A DNA stretch of 64,000 nt from Acorus gramineus (taxonomy: Eukaryota; Streptophyta; Magnoliopsida; Acorales; Acoraceae), in NCBI GenBank assembly GCA_030737835.1, contig CM060852.1, forward strand, positions 20,383,868 through 20,447,867, in the 5' to 3' direction. The notes under the pieces were generated by a model, which was not told the origin of the DNA, made no database searches, and saw nothing but the letters and a program-made list of their open reading frames with translations. Each line of letters begins with the position of its first letter. The stretch's first letter is position 1. The position numbers and the translations under genes are program-made. This document shows, piece by piece, positions 1 through 10,806 of the stretch.

Positions 1-1010
1 CAGATTTGGCTTTTATGATATAAAATGCAAACAGGTAACAACATGAATTGTTGTTTTAACCTAGGCTACTTAAATACGGCGAAGTCATATTCATCATGTT
101 AGTTTTATTTATATCTTGCTAATGGTAGAAGTAGAATAGAAAGCTATACCCAAACATCCAATTATGGTTGGTAAGTGTACAAGAGATGCTGATTGATACT
201 AGGAGGTGAAAGTCAAGACTCCATATGAGATTTTAGAATTTTTTTCCCCCATGTTATGAAGGTGTCATCATTGGTTGAAATTATGTATGTAATGCTTTTT
301 TGTCAAGGAGTTCACATTTCTTTTTAAAGTCGTAGGACCATGATACAAACTGCTGTTTGTAATTTTAAATTGTAATTTTTAGATGCCAAATCAGTCAAAC
401 TATTCTGTAAACCTGTTTGCAAGTGGAAATAATATGGTCCACAGAATGACAGATCAAACATCAGATTCTTCCATATAAAAATGATTCGAAACTTTACAAT
501 GTACATGTTTTCCATGATATCTATCACCAATCTTCTGATATATGTCTCAACACGTTGAACCATGATGCGGATGATGCGAACACAGCCTTCAATTTCCAGC
601 AGGGAAATATGCTTCACTGATTTGATAATGCAAACCCATGGATGTTGATTATGTGATTTGATCATAATTTTGTTGGAAACAGCATGCTTTGGACTACAGC
701 ATAATTTGTCTGTGTTTATAACCATATTGTCCGAATCATTTAAAAAATGAATGCCCTCAGTTCCTCTCCTCCTAAAATCATTCCGTTCATATGTTTTCTT
801 TTGGAGAATGTAGACTGAATATTCAATTTGTGCAAAAAAATTCCAGTCCTTTTGATAAATAAAATTTCTTTTTTTTTTAATGTATTATTAATCTTGTTCC
901 GTGGGAGAACATTTTGATTTCTATTTTGATTTTAAATGTTATTTTTATATCTAGGCTTTGTCTATTCATTAGATTGGTGATCATATAAATTTTGTTACTT
1001 TTGTTGGCAG
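1..1010 (+). other. Intron of the SPA-type gene (5' part of gene outside window)
   Basis: AT-rich sequence without a supported exon. It ends in a T-rich tract and the acceptor TTGGCAG directly before the first recognisable SPA codons at 1011. The preceding exon, which should encode the kinase-like domain, must lie upstream of base 1. Reading frames here look like chance. Confidence 0.6.
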
Positions 1011-3672
1011 GGAAATCCTAAAATGTGACCTACTATGTGAATCTTGGGACTTCCCTTCCGTGGATCGTTCATCAGAATTCTTTGATGAAGAAGATGCTGA
1101 AGCAGATCTTTTGTTGCATTTTCTCTTGACCCTGAAGGAAGAAAAGGGGAAAAAAGCGTCGAAATTAGTTGACGACATTGGGTGCTTAAAAGCAGACATC
1201 GAGGAGGTCGAGAAAAGACACTTGTTGAGATCCAAATTTCTTTCAAATGAAAAAGATGCATCGAGTGACTTAAATGAAGTATCTGACAAGTTCAATGTGA
1301 AGCTGTCCACACCAATTTTGAATGAGGAGAGGTGGATGAGAAATACCAAAATTGAAAATGCATATTTTTCTATGAGATCTAAGGTTGCTCTTTCCGAGTC
1401 TCGACCTGCAACACGATCAGACATAGATGTCATTAAGGGCCGAGATGGACGGGCCTCGGCCTCAAATGATGTTGAAGAGTGGTGTTCAGAGGAGACCAAT
1501 GATCGCCTTGGAGACTTCTTTGATGGTCTATGTAAATATGCTCGTTACAGTAAGTTTGAAGTACGTGGTGTGCTAAGAAATGGGGATATTCTGAACTCTG
1601 CAAATGTTATATGCTCTTTAAGCTTTGATCGGGACGAGGATTACTTCGCAACAGCTGGGGTATCAAAGAAAATCAAGATTTTTGAGTTTGACGCTCTCTT
1701 AAAGGACACCATGGATATCCATTACCCTGTGATTGAGATGTCAAGCAAATCTAGGCTCAGTTGTATTTGTTGGAATAATTACATAAAGAATTATTTAGCT
1801 TCAACAGATTATGATGGTATTGTTCAGGTTAGTTTTCCTTGTTCATTCTATTTGAGCATTATCAATTGCTAGCTCTGTCCCCACTTAATTAAGCTGTTAC
1901 AGGAGTTATTCGTTGAAAGCACTGCAGTGTCATATTTATGTCCACAGGCATTCATTACACTTTGTTGCCAACAATTCTTTCAATTCCTTGAAAGATAAAT
2001 TTATCTATTAATACTGCCAAATAAGTATATACCACAAACTGCACTGCTTGATGTTGCTAGTAATTTCAACTCTCTAGTTTGTAGAAATCTCTGAAATGTA
2101 TCTGTCATTTGATCATCTTTAAACTATATGTTTAGAAAAAACTATCATTTGATCATCTTTAAACTGTATGTTTAGAAAAAACTAAGTAATAAAATGGAAG
2201 CTTGAATATCCTGAGCAGAGATGAAAGTTTGACATTTAGAAATGCTGTATATTTGGAAGATGTCTAAATGCAGCATAAATGTTATATTAAAACTTTTTTT
2301 TTTTGAATCTCATAACTGATCCTATGATTGTACAATCACAAAGAAGACATGAAAATTCACTTCATTTACTTTTGATCTGTTAGCGCTGGGTTCTTTTTTC
2401 CTTCAATTTTTAGATTTTGCATTGTCCATTTTAATTAACATGCAGTTATGGGATGCAAGCACTGGACAAGGGTTTACTCAATATACTGAGCATCAAAGAA
2501 GAGCGTGGTCTGTTGATTTTTCTAAAGTGGATCCAACAAGGTTGGCCAGTGGAAGTGATGATTGCTCTGTGAAACTCTGGAGTATTAATGAGGTACCCTT
2601 TTTGGTTGTGGCACTGTCAACCAGTAAAAAACCTTGACTTCTCAAAAAAGTTTGCATTGATTCTGTCAACTTGTTTATCTTGAAAAGCTAAAAAAGGGTT
2701 GTCTTTAAATTTTTGGAAAGGAAATCATATAATCAAAAAGCTTACACAGAGGACAAGAAATTAATCTAATGCAAAGAAAACATTAGAAACCCAAAATTGG
2801 CCACCCACAGTCATAGTTTTCCTGCACATGTACCTTTCTTTAAAGTTGTCGTTTTTCATGTATAACTAATATATTTTTTAAACTTTGGCAGCAAAAATGC
2901 ACAGATACGATCAGGAATGCTGCTAATGTCTGCTGTGTTCAGTTTTCATCTCATTCCACCCATCTCTTGGCCTTTGGGTCAGCCAATTACAAGATCCATT
3001 GTTATGATCTACGATATACAAGGATCCCTTGGTGCAGCTTAGTGGGTCATGGAAAGGCTGTAAGCTTTGTGAAATTCGTCGACTCCCAAACACTCGTATC
3101 CGCATCCACTGACGGCACACTTAAGCTTTGGGATCTCAACAGAACCAGTTCAAGTGGGTTGTCTACTGATGCTTGCAGCTTAACTTTCACTGGTCATACA
3201 AATGAGAAGGTTAGCAATATCAAAATGTTATCCTATATAATATATGCTCCAGCTTCAATGTATTAATCATCTTCCATCTGCCCTTCAGAATTTTGTAGGT
3301 TTAACCACATACGATGGTTACATAGCATGTGGTTCAGAGACAAATGAGGTGCGATCCAATTTCAACTTTGGCAACCTATTCATTACTTTACACCTATATT
3401 TTGAGCAACATCTCCTTTCCTCTTTTGGTGAATCCTGGTTAATGCTATAGGTCTGAAATGCTTTCTGATCCTTTTCTCAGGTCTATGCTTACTATAGATC
3501 TCTCCCCATGCCCATCACATCTCACAAGTTTGGCTGCATTGATTCTATTTCTGGTCAAGAGACCAGTGATGATAATGGGCAGTTTGTTTCCAGTGTTTGT
3601 TGGAGGGGGAAGTCGAATATGGTTGTTGCTGCTAATTCAACTGGGACTATTAAGTTGTTGGAGATGGTGTGA
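1011..3672 (+). CDS. SPA1: SPA1/SPA2-type WD40 protein, partial (C-terminal about 510 residues)
   Basis: Five exons on the + strand: 1011-1827, 2446-2592, 2892-3209, 3289-3348 and 3481-3672 (TGA). All junctions are GT/AG and the frame stays open. The first exon opens just after the kinase-like domain of SPA proteins (reads [11 protein letters not shown]). It then carries an acidic, Lys/Glu-rich coiled coil ([20 protein letters not shown]) and the start of the WD40 propeller. Later exons carry WD repeats, including [22 protein letters not shown] and the conserved [12 protein letters not shown], and end in IKLLEMV. The wording fits the SPA1/SPA2 branch better than SPA3/SPA4. In this family SPA proteins bind COP1 through the coiled coil and form the nuclear CUL4-DDB1 E3 ligase that degrades light-signalling transcription factors in darkness. 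The N-terminus and kinase-like domain are outside the window. The gene is convergent with the MLKL gene. Confidence 0.93.
2104..2184 (+). repeat. Two-copy tandem repeat, about 39-bp unit, in SPA intron
   Basis: Two adjacent near-identical copies built around CATTTGATCATCTTTAAACT followed by an AGAAAAAACT stretch. They lie in the intron between the first two visible SPA exons. This is a local slippage duplication without visible function. Confidence 0.7.
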
Positions 3673-4540
3673 TGGAAGGCAACTCATTGACTACTGAGAA
3701 AGGAACTGCAAAAGAAAAAGTTAAACCAAACACTGTGGAAACCAAACACTGTGTCATGGGAATACAAGTGTTGCAGATATACCCACAGCAACTGCTGAGC
3801 TTCTTGCTTTCGTCGACATATAGTCAATCACAGTGGGATGCGCATGTCTAGAAGGCGGGGAATACATGCTTAAGAAAAGAAAAGAACAATGTTATCAGAG
3901 GTTCAGATGTGACAATCATACCTGATGGTGTTATATAAATAAGAGAACAAAAAAGGTATGCTGAAGAACGTGGAGCTGGAAGAAATGAAGCTTTTAAACT
4001 TGAAAATTTGATTGGAAGAGGAACTACGATGGGTAGTTGTATAAATAGAAATTGTAGCATTGTTAGTTGCGGCTGATATGTATGTTGATGAGCAGTGCAT
4101 TCCTTCGCCTTTTTTAACCGAAGGAGATGCGTTTGATGAGTGATTGAACCTTTTTACCTTTTGTTTTTTTGCTAAAGCCTGATGTATTCAAATAGTAGCT
4201 CTTTCAGTAAAGGAATTATCTCATCTCATCTTTTCCGAGTTCAGCTGATGCAACAAGTTTGTGTTTCTTTCAAAGATAAACAGCTTTATATCATGGACAT
4301 TGTTATACTTAAGCAGGCACCGCATGGTTTGGATTTTTTCTGAAGTATGTACTTGTCTAATGTTAGGCTGTAACAACACCCTTGTATCATTGAATCTTGA
4401 CTTGGTTTTCACTCTTGATAAAAGAGGGGGTATCAAACAGAGATGAAATCTTTTTCGTGTTATAAGCTACATTGCTTTTGAAATTCTTTACTACAAAGAT
4501 TGAACATCACAACAAGAACATCTGGTGATAGTGTAAACAA
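3673..4540. other. Convergent 3' ends of SPA and MLKL genes
   Basis: The 868 bp between the SPA stop codon and the MLKL stop codon should hold both 3' untranslated regions. It is AT-rich, with no coding stretch I can support. No exact poly(A) site can be fixed by eye. Confidence 0.6.
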
Positions 4541-7249
4541 CTATGCTAACTCTGAATCTGATGCATGCCCAGATGTCCTCCGCCTTCCCGGGCTCGCAAC
4601 CGGTTGAAGCTGGCTCTCAGAGTTCATTCTCAGACTGCGTCCGCACGGAACCAGCTGCGGTGGCCTCACTGATTTCCCTTTCTGTTGCTGCCCTCCTATA
4701 TGATCAGAGAAACATTGTGTCATAACTGAAAGTACTATGTTTCAGTTATTATAAAAATCTATGGAACATTAGGCCAAGTGAAGACCAAAATACACCGACA
4801 TTCAACAAAGAAAACAACACTAACATTACATAATCAGTTTTCAGATAATCAGTTCCAAATGGATTTTTTTGAAAACTACTAGTTCTAATTAATAGAGTTC
4901 TATGAAAAAACTGATAAAGAGTAAGTAGGCTAAGTACTCTGTTTCAGTTACTATAAAATTTGGGGAACATAAAGGCCAAGTGAAGGCAAAGCTCACCTAG
5001 TTTACATTCAGGGAAACAACACTATCACATACTTGCAGATTAGAAAAGACACCGCATATACCATAAAAATTTGGAATCCAATTGTTATGATTCTGCTTCT
5101 GCAAAATCAGAAAAGCCTTTTGATTTCTGATTTTGCAGAAAGTCACCAAAACCAATGAAAATGCAGATTTAGAGTATCTCTTAAGAAAAAGCTGATTCAA
5201 AGCAATTTTTATAAAGAAACTGTTTTTGAAAATTGTTTTCAGATAGAGCTTTGTGATCAAACCTGAATGCCTGTTGGCCTTCCCATTAGCAGAAGCCCTC
5301 TTCGAAGGCGCCTTCTTGTGATTCTCTGAAGGCGACTTTGAAAGTGGTACCACAGCATTCGACAATGCCTCCTCTGCCACCCCGACATTCTCATCCACCG
5401 ACGTGCTCTCGCTCCCCGACTCTGAACTCTTCTCCTTCAAATTCGCATTAGTCCTCTCCCTCTCCATAACTCTATATGCGAACATCTGGAACGGTATCTC
5501 CGCCACCGAAGACGCCTCCACTGGACTACTCCACGCCCCGAACCTCCTCGCAAGGCTCGCATCGACTTCACAGTAGTCAACCGGAGGCAGAGGCGGGTCG
5601 GGCTGGCTGTGACCAATGTTCAAGGCCAGGAAGCGCTTGACATACCGCAAGACGCGACAAATGGAGGCGAAGCTTGGACGCTGAGCGGGCTCGGAGTGCC
5701 AGCACTTCTTGGTGAGGTTCGTCAAGTACTTCGGCGACGGGAACGGAAACAGAGGCCGCTCACCCATCCGAATGTTGCGGCCCGTCTTGTCGCCTTGCAA
5801 GTGACCGTCTTCGAAGGGGACCTTCCCTGTCAGAAGCTCGAAGCATATCATCGAAAAGCTATAGACATCAGCCTTCTCTGTGTACTTTGATTCATGATTC
5901 AGGTCCCCTGACTGTTCTTGCTCTTCTAGTACTTCCGGCGCGTACCATATGCACGCATTCGATGCGTTTGAGCTCGCATTGTTGTTTCTTCGATTCTTCG
6001 CCATTGAAGGACTAAGACCCATGATTTTTACATGTAGATATCCATCTGGGTTGGAAGTTTTCGCCTTGACTAGGATGTTTGAGGGGTCTAAATTGCCATG
6101 GAAGAGCTTCTTTGAGTGCAAGTACTCCATGCCTCTTGCAATTTGGAGCATCGTATCGACTGCGACGGGGAGGGAGAATGGGATCCTCCTTCGCGGACCG
6201 CAGTTTTCTTTGATGTGGGTGGCCAAGTCTTTGCTCATCAGCTCCATCAATAGAAAGCATTCCTTCTTTTCGTCATCGGAGAAGGCGCAGAGGACTTGCA
6301 TTACGTTCGGGTGGGCGAGCGACGATAAGACTGAGATTTCGGGTATTAAAGGCTCGATTTCGCCAAAGAAATGCTTCACTGCGAAGCTCTCCCCCATCCA
6401 TTGCACCTCCTTGTAGTGGCTCCCGTTGCCGAGCCTCCGCCTCACTTGGTAGTCCTTCGAGCCGACCAAAATCGATGTCGGGAAGAGCTTCCCTTCGTTG
6501 TTCATGAGGAGGAGCTCGGTGAGGCGGAGATCTTGTTTGGTCAAGCATCCCGAGCTCTTCTTCTTCCCGATCATCTCCGACAAGATCCATCGATCTTCTT
6601 TCACCACGGATTCCAATCTGTTCCACACATCGAACATTTGGGTCAGTTTGATAATCCTGGTTCAAAAGGAGAATTCATCGTTTCTCTTACCGAATGTTCC
6701 AACGGAAGGAGAATGTGCGTACCTGCTACGCAAATCGTTCGAAATCAAGAATTGCTTCCCGAATCGGCGGCGGAAGAGCTCGGGGTCCATCCAGTCCTTC
6801 TCGTACTTCTTGGACAACATGACCCTCTTCTTCGCGAACTCGTCGTGATCGCACCCAGAGATCTCCGAAGCGGCCTCGATCGCCTCGACCACGACGGGCA
6901 CGCACCAGAGGAGGCTGTGGAGGTGGGACTCGACGCAGTCGGGGCTCCGGCTGAGGGAGATGGCCTTGACCCACCAGTCCTTGGCGTCCAAGCACGCGCG
7001 CACGTACTGCTCGCCATCTTTGAAGACCCTCTGAAGCTCCCTCAGCGGCTGTTCGAGGGCCTTCCACTTTGTCGACCGCTCGTCGAAGCGGAGGTTGTCT
7101 TTGATTTCCGCGGCGACCGTATCGAATGCGAGACCGAACGCGTCGACGAGGAGGCGACACTGCCTCGCGTTGATCCGGATGTCGTCTTCGAACACCATGA
7201 GAGCTTTCAGGCTCCCGAGGACCTCTCCAACCTGTCTGAATTGCTCCAT
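4541..7249 (-). CDS. MLKL: Plant MLKL (mixed lineage kinase domain-like) pseudokinase
   Basis: Three exons on the minus strand: 7249-6723, 6656-5263 and 4695-4541, giving 691 residues. The start is MEQFRQVGEVL; an in-frame ATG 21 bases upstream does not fit the family. Residues 1 to about 170 match the helical N-terminal (DUF1221, HeLo-like) domain. A protein-kinase fold follows from about 245, with FAVK lysine at 270. The catalytic loop reads HGNLDPSN (362-369) instead of HRDLKPxN, and the DFG site reads MGL (388-390), so it should be catalytically dead. APE-like WYAPE is present at 413-417. The last 50 residues (RSLRMNSESQL, GHASDSELA) sit on a separate small exon as in the family. Plant MLKLs are reported to form resting tetramers and to act in TNL-receptor immunity at membranes. 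The first intron is only 66 bp, with donor CAG/GTACGC. A TATA-like TTATAAAG lies near 7459-7468 on the minus strand. Confidence 0.92.
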
Positions 7250-7720
7250 TTTTTGATCTGATTTGTTCAATCGAATGACTGGGTGTTAAAAAGACTCGAT
7301 TTTTATATGAATTGTGAATCGATTGAACGAAAAAAAATCAGATTCTGAGAAGAATTGGATCAAGGAATGATGGGTCACAGCGTTTGAAAGGTGGGTGTTG
7401 CGGTTGAGAGAGGGGGGGGGGGGGGGTTGGTGGTTTCCGTTTTTTGAGGTGGGGACGTTCTTTATAAGCTTTTTTGAGGGATGGAGGACTTGTTTTGGGA
7501 ATTTAGATTCTTTGGGGGGCTTATGTGAAAAACAAAGAGAAGAAAGTTCTCCAGAACGGATAACTGCCGATTCAAACTCAAAGACGTGTCCGCTGACCGA
7601 AGCACCCAAATCCGCGTTCGCGCGAATTTTATTTTATTTTATTTTATTCAAACTCAGTGTTTTCTAAATTGGGTTTGGTCTTTGGTCTGATTTTTTTTTT
7701 TTTGCTAGATCAGATGAAAT
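7250..7720 (-). promoter_or_regulatory. 5' flank of MLKL with a 15-base homopolymer
   Basis: This is the likely leader and core promoter of the MLKL gene. Seen: a run of 15 G on the + strand at 7412-7426 (C in the gene sense), about 165 bases upstream of the ATG, and a TATA-like motif further up. The transcription start is not determined. Confidence 0.4.
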
Positions 7721-7721
7721 G

Positions 7722-7724
<3 letters not shown>

Positions 7725-7757
<33 letters not shown>
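7725..7757 (+). repeat. (TA)n microsatellite
   Basis: About 16 uninterrupted TA dinucleotides in AT-rich spacer upstream of the MLKL gene. Confidence 0.9.
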
Positions 7758-7761
<4 letters not shown>

Positions 7762-9598
7762 TAAGTAAACCAGTTCAAGCTTTGCGTGGTCCGTGGGTTT
7801 TTTTTTTTATTTATAAAATCTACACAATTTTGTGTTTGGAATGATATAGTATGACTGACTCATTCTTTAAATTTTATTTGAAAGTGATGGGAAGGTATGT
7901 TCTTTTTTTTTTTTTTTGTTGGTTGAAAATGTATTTATATTAAAAATTGATCAAATTTTGAATCAATGGATTAAAACATACTACTTTAGTGTTAGGGAGG
8001 GATTGTGTGTTAGCTAATAAGGTATTGCCACATAGAGGGCACAGTGAACCGCAAAGTGGGCATGCATTGACATTTTTTAAATAACTGTAAAAGTGAAGGC
8101 ATTTTCTTGAAATAGATTTTTTGTTACCTATGTGGCATCTTGCTATTGATCACACTAGGGTCATCTATGTTTGTCATAAAAGGAATTAAGACTCTATAAT
8201 TTATATATTTTAAAAGGATAGTACATACGATTTTTATATAGTCTCACATGCAGTTCCAAATCTCTAAAAATGTATGTGTTTTGTTAGTTGAAACATATAA
8301 TTTTTTTTGTAAATGGATCCATAAGATTCATTAGAGTATGTACACTTAAAAAAAAGAACACATGTAGGAATGAACAAATGACCATGAGACTTTACTCGTA
8401 ATTATCCCTAACATTATCCTCTTAAACACCAAGATATAACAGTATATCTGTTATTATGAAAAACACGTGCATTTAATTCATAAAGTGTGTTTCTGTTTTT
8501 ACTTTTGTAAAAGAAAACACTTTATTAATCATGTACAAACTTCAGAAAAATCAATTTTTGTATGGATAACAAATGAGATCGTATAAAATACGTAATGTGT
8601 GTAACATTATCCTTCACTTACAAATTAATGTTCATACAGTGGACCCTTAACCCATGCCACTCAACATAAAATAATGATATCTTGGGATTAATTAAGAATT
8701 ATACCATGTCACATTCTTTTTTTGGTTCATATGTCAATGTTAAATTTGATTGATTTCCATGAAAGAGGCCGTCCAACAAATATTGGTAGAGCATGTATTC
8801 CAAATATCACAGATGGGACTATTTTAGGGGTTTAGGGGAATTTAATAAGTCTACATCATCCTCAGCTTGACCTTAATTCGGATTGTGATGGTTTTGCTGT
8901 TACTATTAAATTTTGGTCTTCCTAGTCCACATCACGTTATAATATGCTTCTCCATGTCGTGCACCCCACATTTCAGTACTGTTGTCTGTAATTCCCTTTT
9001 TACCCACAACATATCTCACAAATGGCATCGACCGGTGATTTCAGTCAATACCTCTTGAGGGGTACAACTGTAAAATCACAGGTAGAGCCGCTATGCTTTT
9101 TGAAAATGGCAGGTTAGTCGTTGGAGCGTACGAGATGGACGAATGAGAGTTTGACACGTGGAATTTGTGATCGCTCCTCGATTGGATCGACGATTCAACT
9201 AATAATTATTTATGTAGCTTTTTAAGCTAAGCTTTTGACATAATAATGAAAGATCAATAGAGTTAGATGGAGGTCGATTACTATTTATTGTTATAATATA
9301 TTCTCCATTTTGTAATCTTGTTTGATCATGATCACGTGCATACTATTATATAAAGTAATAAAATTTACATCGAGATACACTCGTATATTTTTTTTAAAAA
9401 AAATATATATTTTTTTAAATTTTCATACAGAAAGATAGTGTGCGACAAGTTAAGAAATAATGTTTGAATTGTACGTGACTGCAAAATGGACTGAATGTAT
9501 CAATGCTTTTCTCCTTATACAAGATGCCTCCTCTTTCTAGGATGTTGGTCATGAGTTTAAAATTGAATGAGCCTTTTGTCATAAAAAATTCACACCAT
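7758..9598. other. AT-rich intergenic spacer
   Basis: Spacer between the divergent MLKL and transporter genes. It has T-rich runs and only short open frames with no recognisable domain. I see no further gene here. Confidence 0.5.
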
Positions 9599-10042
9599 GC
9601 CCCCGTTTGGAACGGGAATATGACTTATTTTTTTATATACATTTATTCATGCATAAGTGATGATAAAGTGATTTTTGTGTTTAGTTGTGTTTTGAATTAT
9701 TCCCGTTGGTAAACGTAAGAATAAATGTTTTGTTGTTTGAGTAAAATGTGAATAAAATATGGATAAAGATTTATAAAAGGTGAAAAAATAATGATAGTTG
9801 ATTTGACATGTGATTAATAAGAGGTGATGACAGTTGATTTGACAGTGGACCCATATATTCTTTGGGTGGAATAACCTATGATAACTTTAATTCCAGGGGT
9901 TGATTAGAATCCATATACCATTTTATACCAGTTTATTCTGGCATACTTTATCCTTAGTTGTTAGACGTTTCCAAACACCCTTTATCTTTTATTCCTCTTT
10001 ATCCGAGGTTATCCGGAGACTTATTCCCGTTCCAAACGGGCC
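9599..10042. mobile_element. MITE with CCCCGTTTGGAACGGGAATA terminal inverted repeats
   Basis: About 444 bp. The left end CCCCGTTTGGAACGGGAATA is matched in inverse at the right end (TATTCCCGTTCCAAACGGG). The interior is AT-rich and non-coding, with the signature words GTTGATTTGACA and AAGAGGTGATGACAG. The same interior recurs at 26160-26430, 39462-39745, 44339-44806 and 51385-51690, so this is one family. No clear target duplication was found, so the superfamily is left open. Confidence 0.8.
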
Positions 10043-10678
10043 TATGTGTATTGATACCCTTAATCTGTTTTTCTGTCGGTGTGCAGTCTTGAAATAGTCC
10101 TGTATTTTATATTGCACTATTACAAATGTATAAAAATTAAAAAAAAATTTTTCAAAGAAAATTATACTAGTGTATCTTACTACATATTTTATTTTTATAA
10201 CAATATACATTTCAATGTAGGCAGTGCATGTATTTAAAAAAAAATGAAAACCATCATAGACTGTGAATAGCCAAAAGCCCAAAAGGGGGCTGCATACAGA
10301 GCTGGACTGGACATATCATTCATACGTGTGGTTCACTCTCCTACCAAAGCCCAGCCCAACCCAACTAAATCTTGGGCTGGATCTCACCACCATCGCTATA
10401 TTGTTAACCCGGCCCAGTCCAAGGGCTCTTTCGGAATTTAAAGTGTTCTTTTGGTCTTTCACTGCAGACCTTTTTCAATGAATAGAATACCTGTGAAACC
10501 ACTCAAAAAAAAAAAAAAAAAAACCCTGAAACACCCTCTCCAAACAGTCCGATCTCCCCCGCTCCGTCTCCCCCTCCGACCAGATCTCCTCAGCCGACGA
10601 CTTCGGCTTCTCGTCACCGCCGAGTCCGGACGCCTCTTCGGCTTCGTCACCAGACCTCCTCCGCCGGCCAAGGATCTG

Positions 10679-10753
10679 ATGAGGCCATCCCCGCCGTCCG
10701 TCGCGGCGAGCTGCGACTTCGAGCGGACCTCGGAGTTTCTGCGGGCTTGCTGA
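10679..10753 (+). promoter_or_regulatory. Candidate upstream ORF 1 (24 codons)
   Basis: ATG at 10679 opens a 24-residue frame beginning MRPSPPSVAAS that stops at TGA 10751-10753. This is 53 bases before the transporter ATG. If the leader starts upstream of it, the uORF could dampen translation of the main frame. Conservation of the peptide is unknown. Confidence 0.45.
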
Positions 10754-10767
10754 TGCTGGGTGTGTAA
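10753..10767 (+). promoter_or_regulatory. Candidate upstream ORF 2 (MLGV), overlapping uORF 1 stop
   Basis: The sequence TGATG joins the uORF 1 stop (TGA 10751-10753) to an ATG at 10753-10755. That ATG encodes only MLGV before TAA. The last base of the stop is the first base of the next start, an arrangement that can favour re-initiation. Confidence 0.4.
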
Positions 10768-10806
10768 AGAACCTTGTTAGATCTCTCTCTGACTCGGCGA
10801 GAGACG

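Larger units (their letters stand above)
10043..10806 (+). promoter_or_regulatory. Promoter and GC/CT-rich leader of the nucleotide sugar transporter gene
   Basis: AT-rich sequence gives way at about 10520 (an A-run of about 18) to a GC- and CT-rich stretch up to the ATG at 10807. This is typical of a plant 5' leader. Two small upstream ORFs lie in the last 130 bases. The transcription start was not identified. Confidence 0.5.

Noticed and set aside
324-725. 133-codon minus-strand frame in the first kilobase
   Set aside because: No domain, AT-rich codons, and it lies in a SPA intron.
5609-7261. Long open frames on the + strand and in other frames over the MLKL gene
   Set aside because: They are antisense or out-of-frame shadows of GC-rich MLKL exons; only the minus-strand frame has kinase and DUF1221 homology.
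7250-7270. Upstream ATG giving MNKSDQK before MEQFRQ in MLKL
   Set aside because: Family members start at MEQF; the extra seven residues look like leader sequence.
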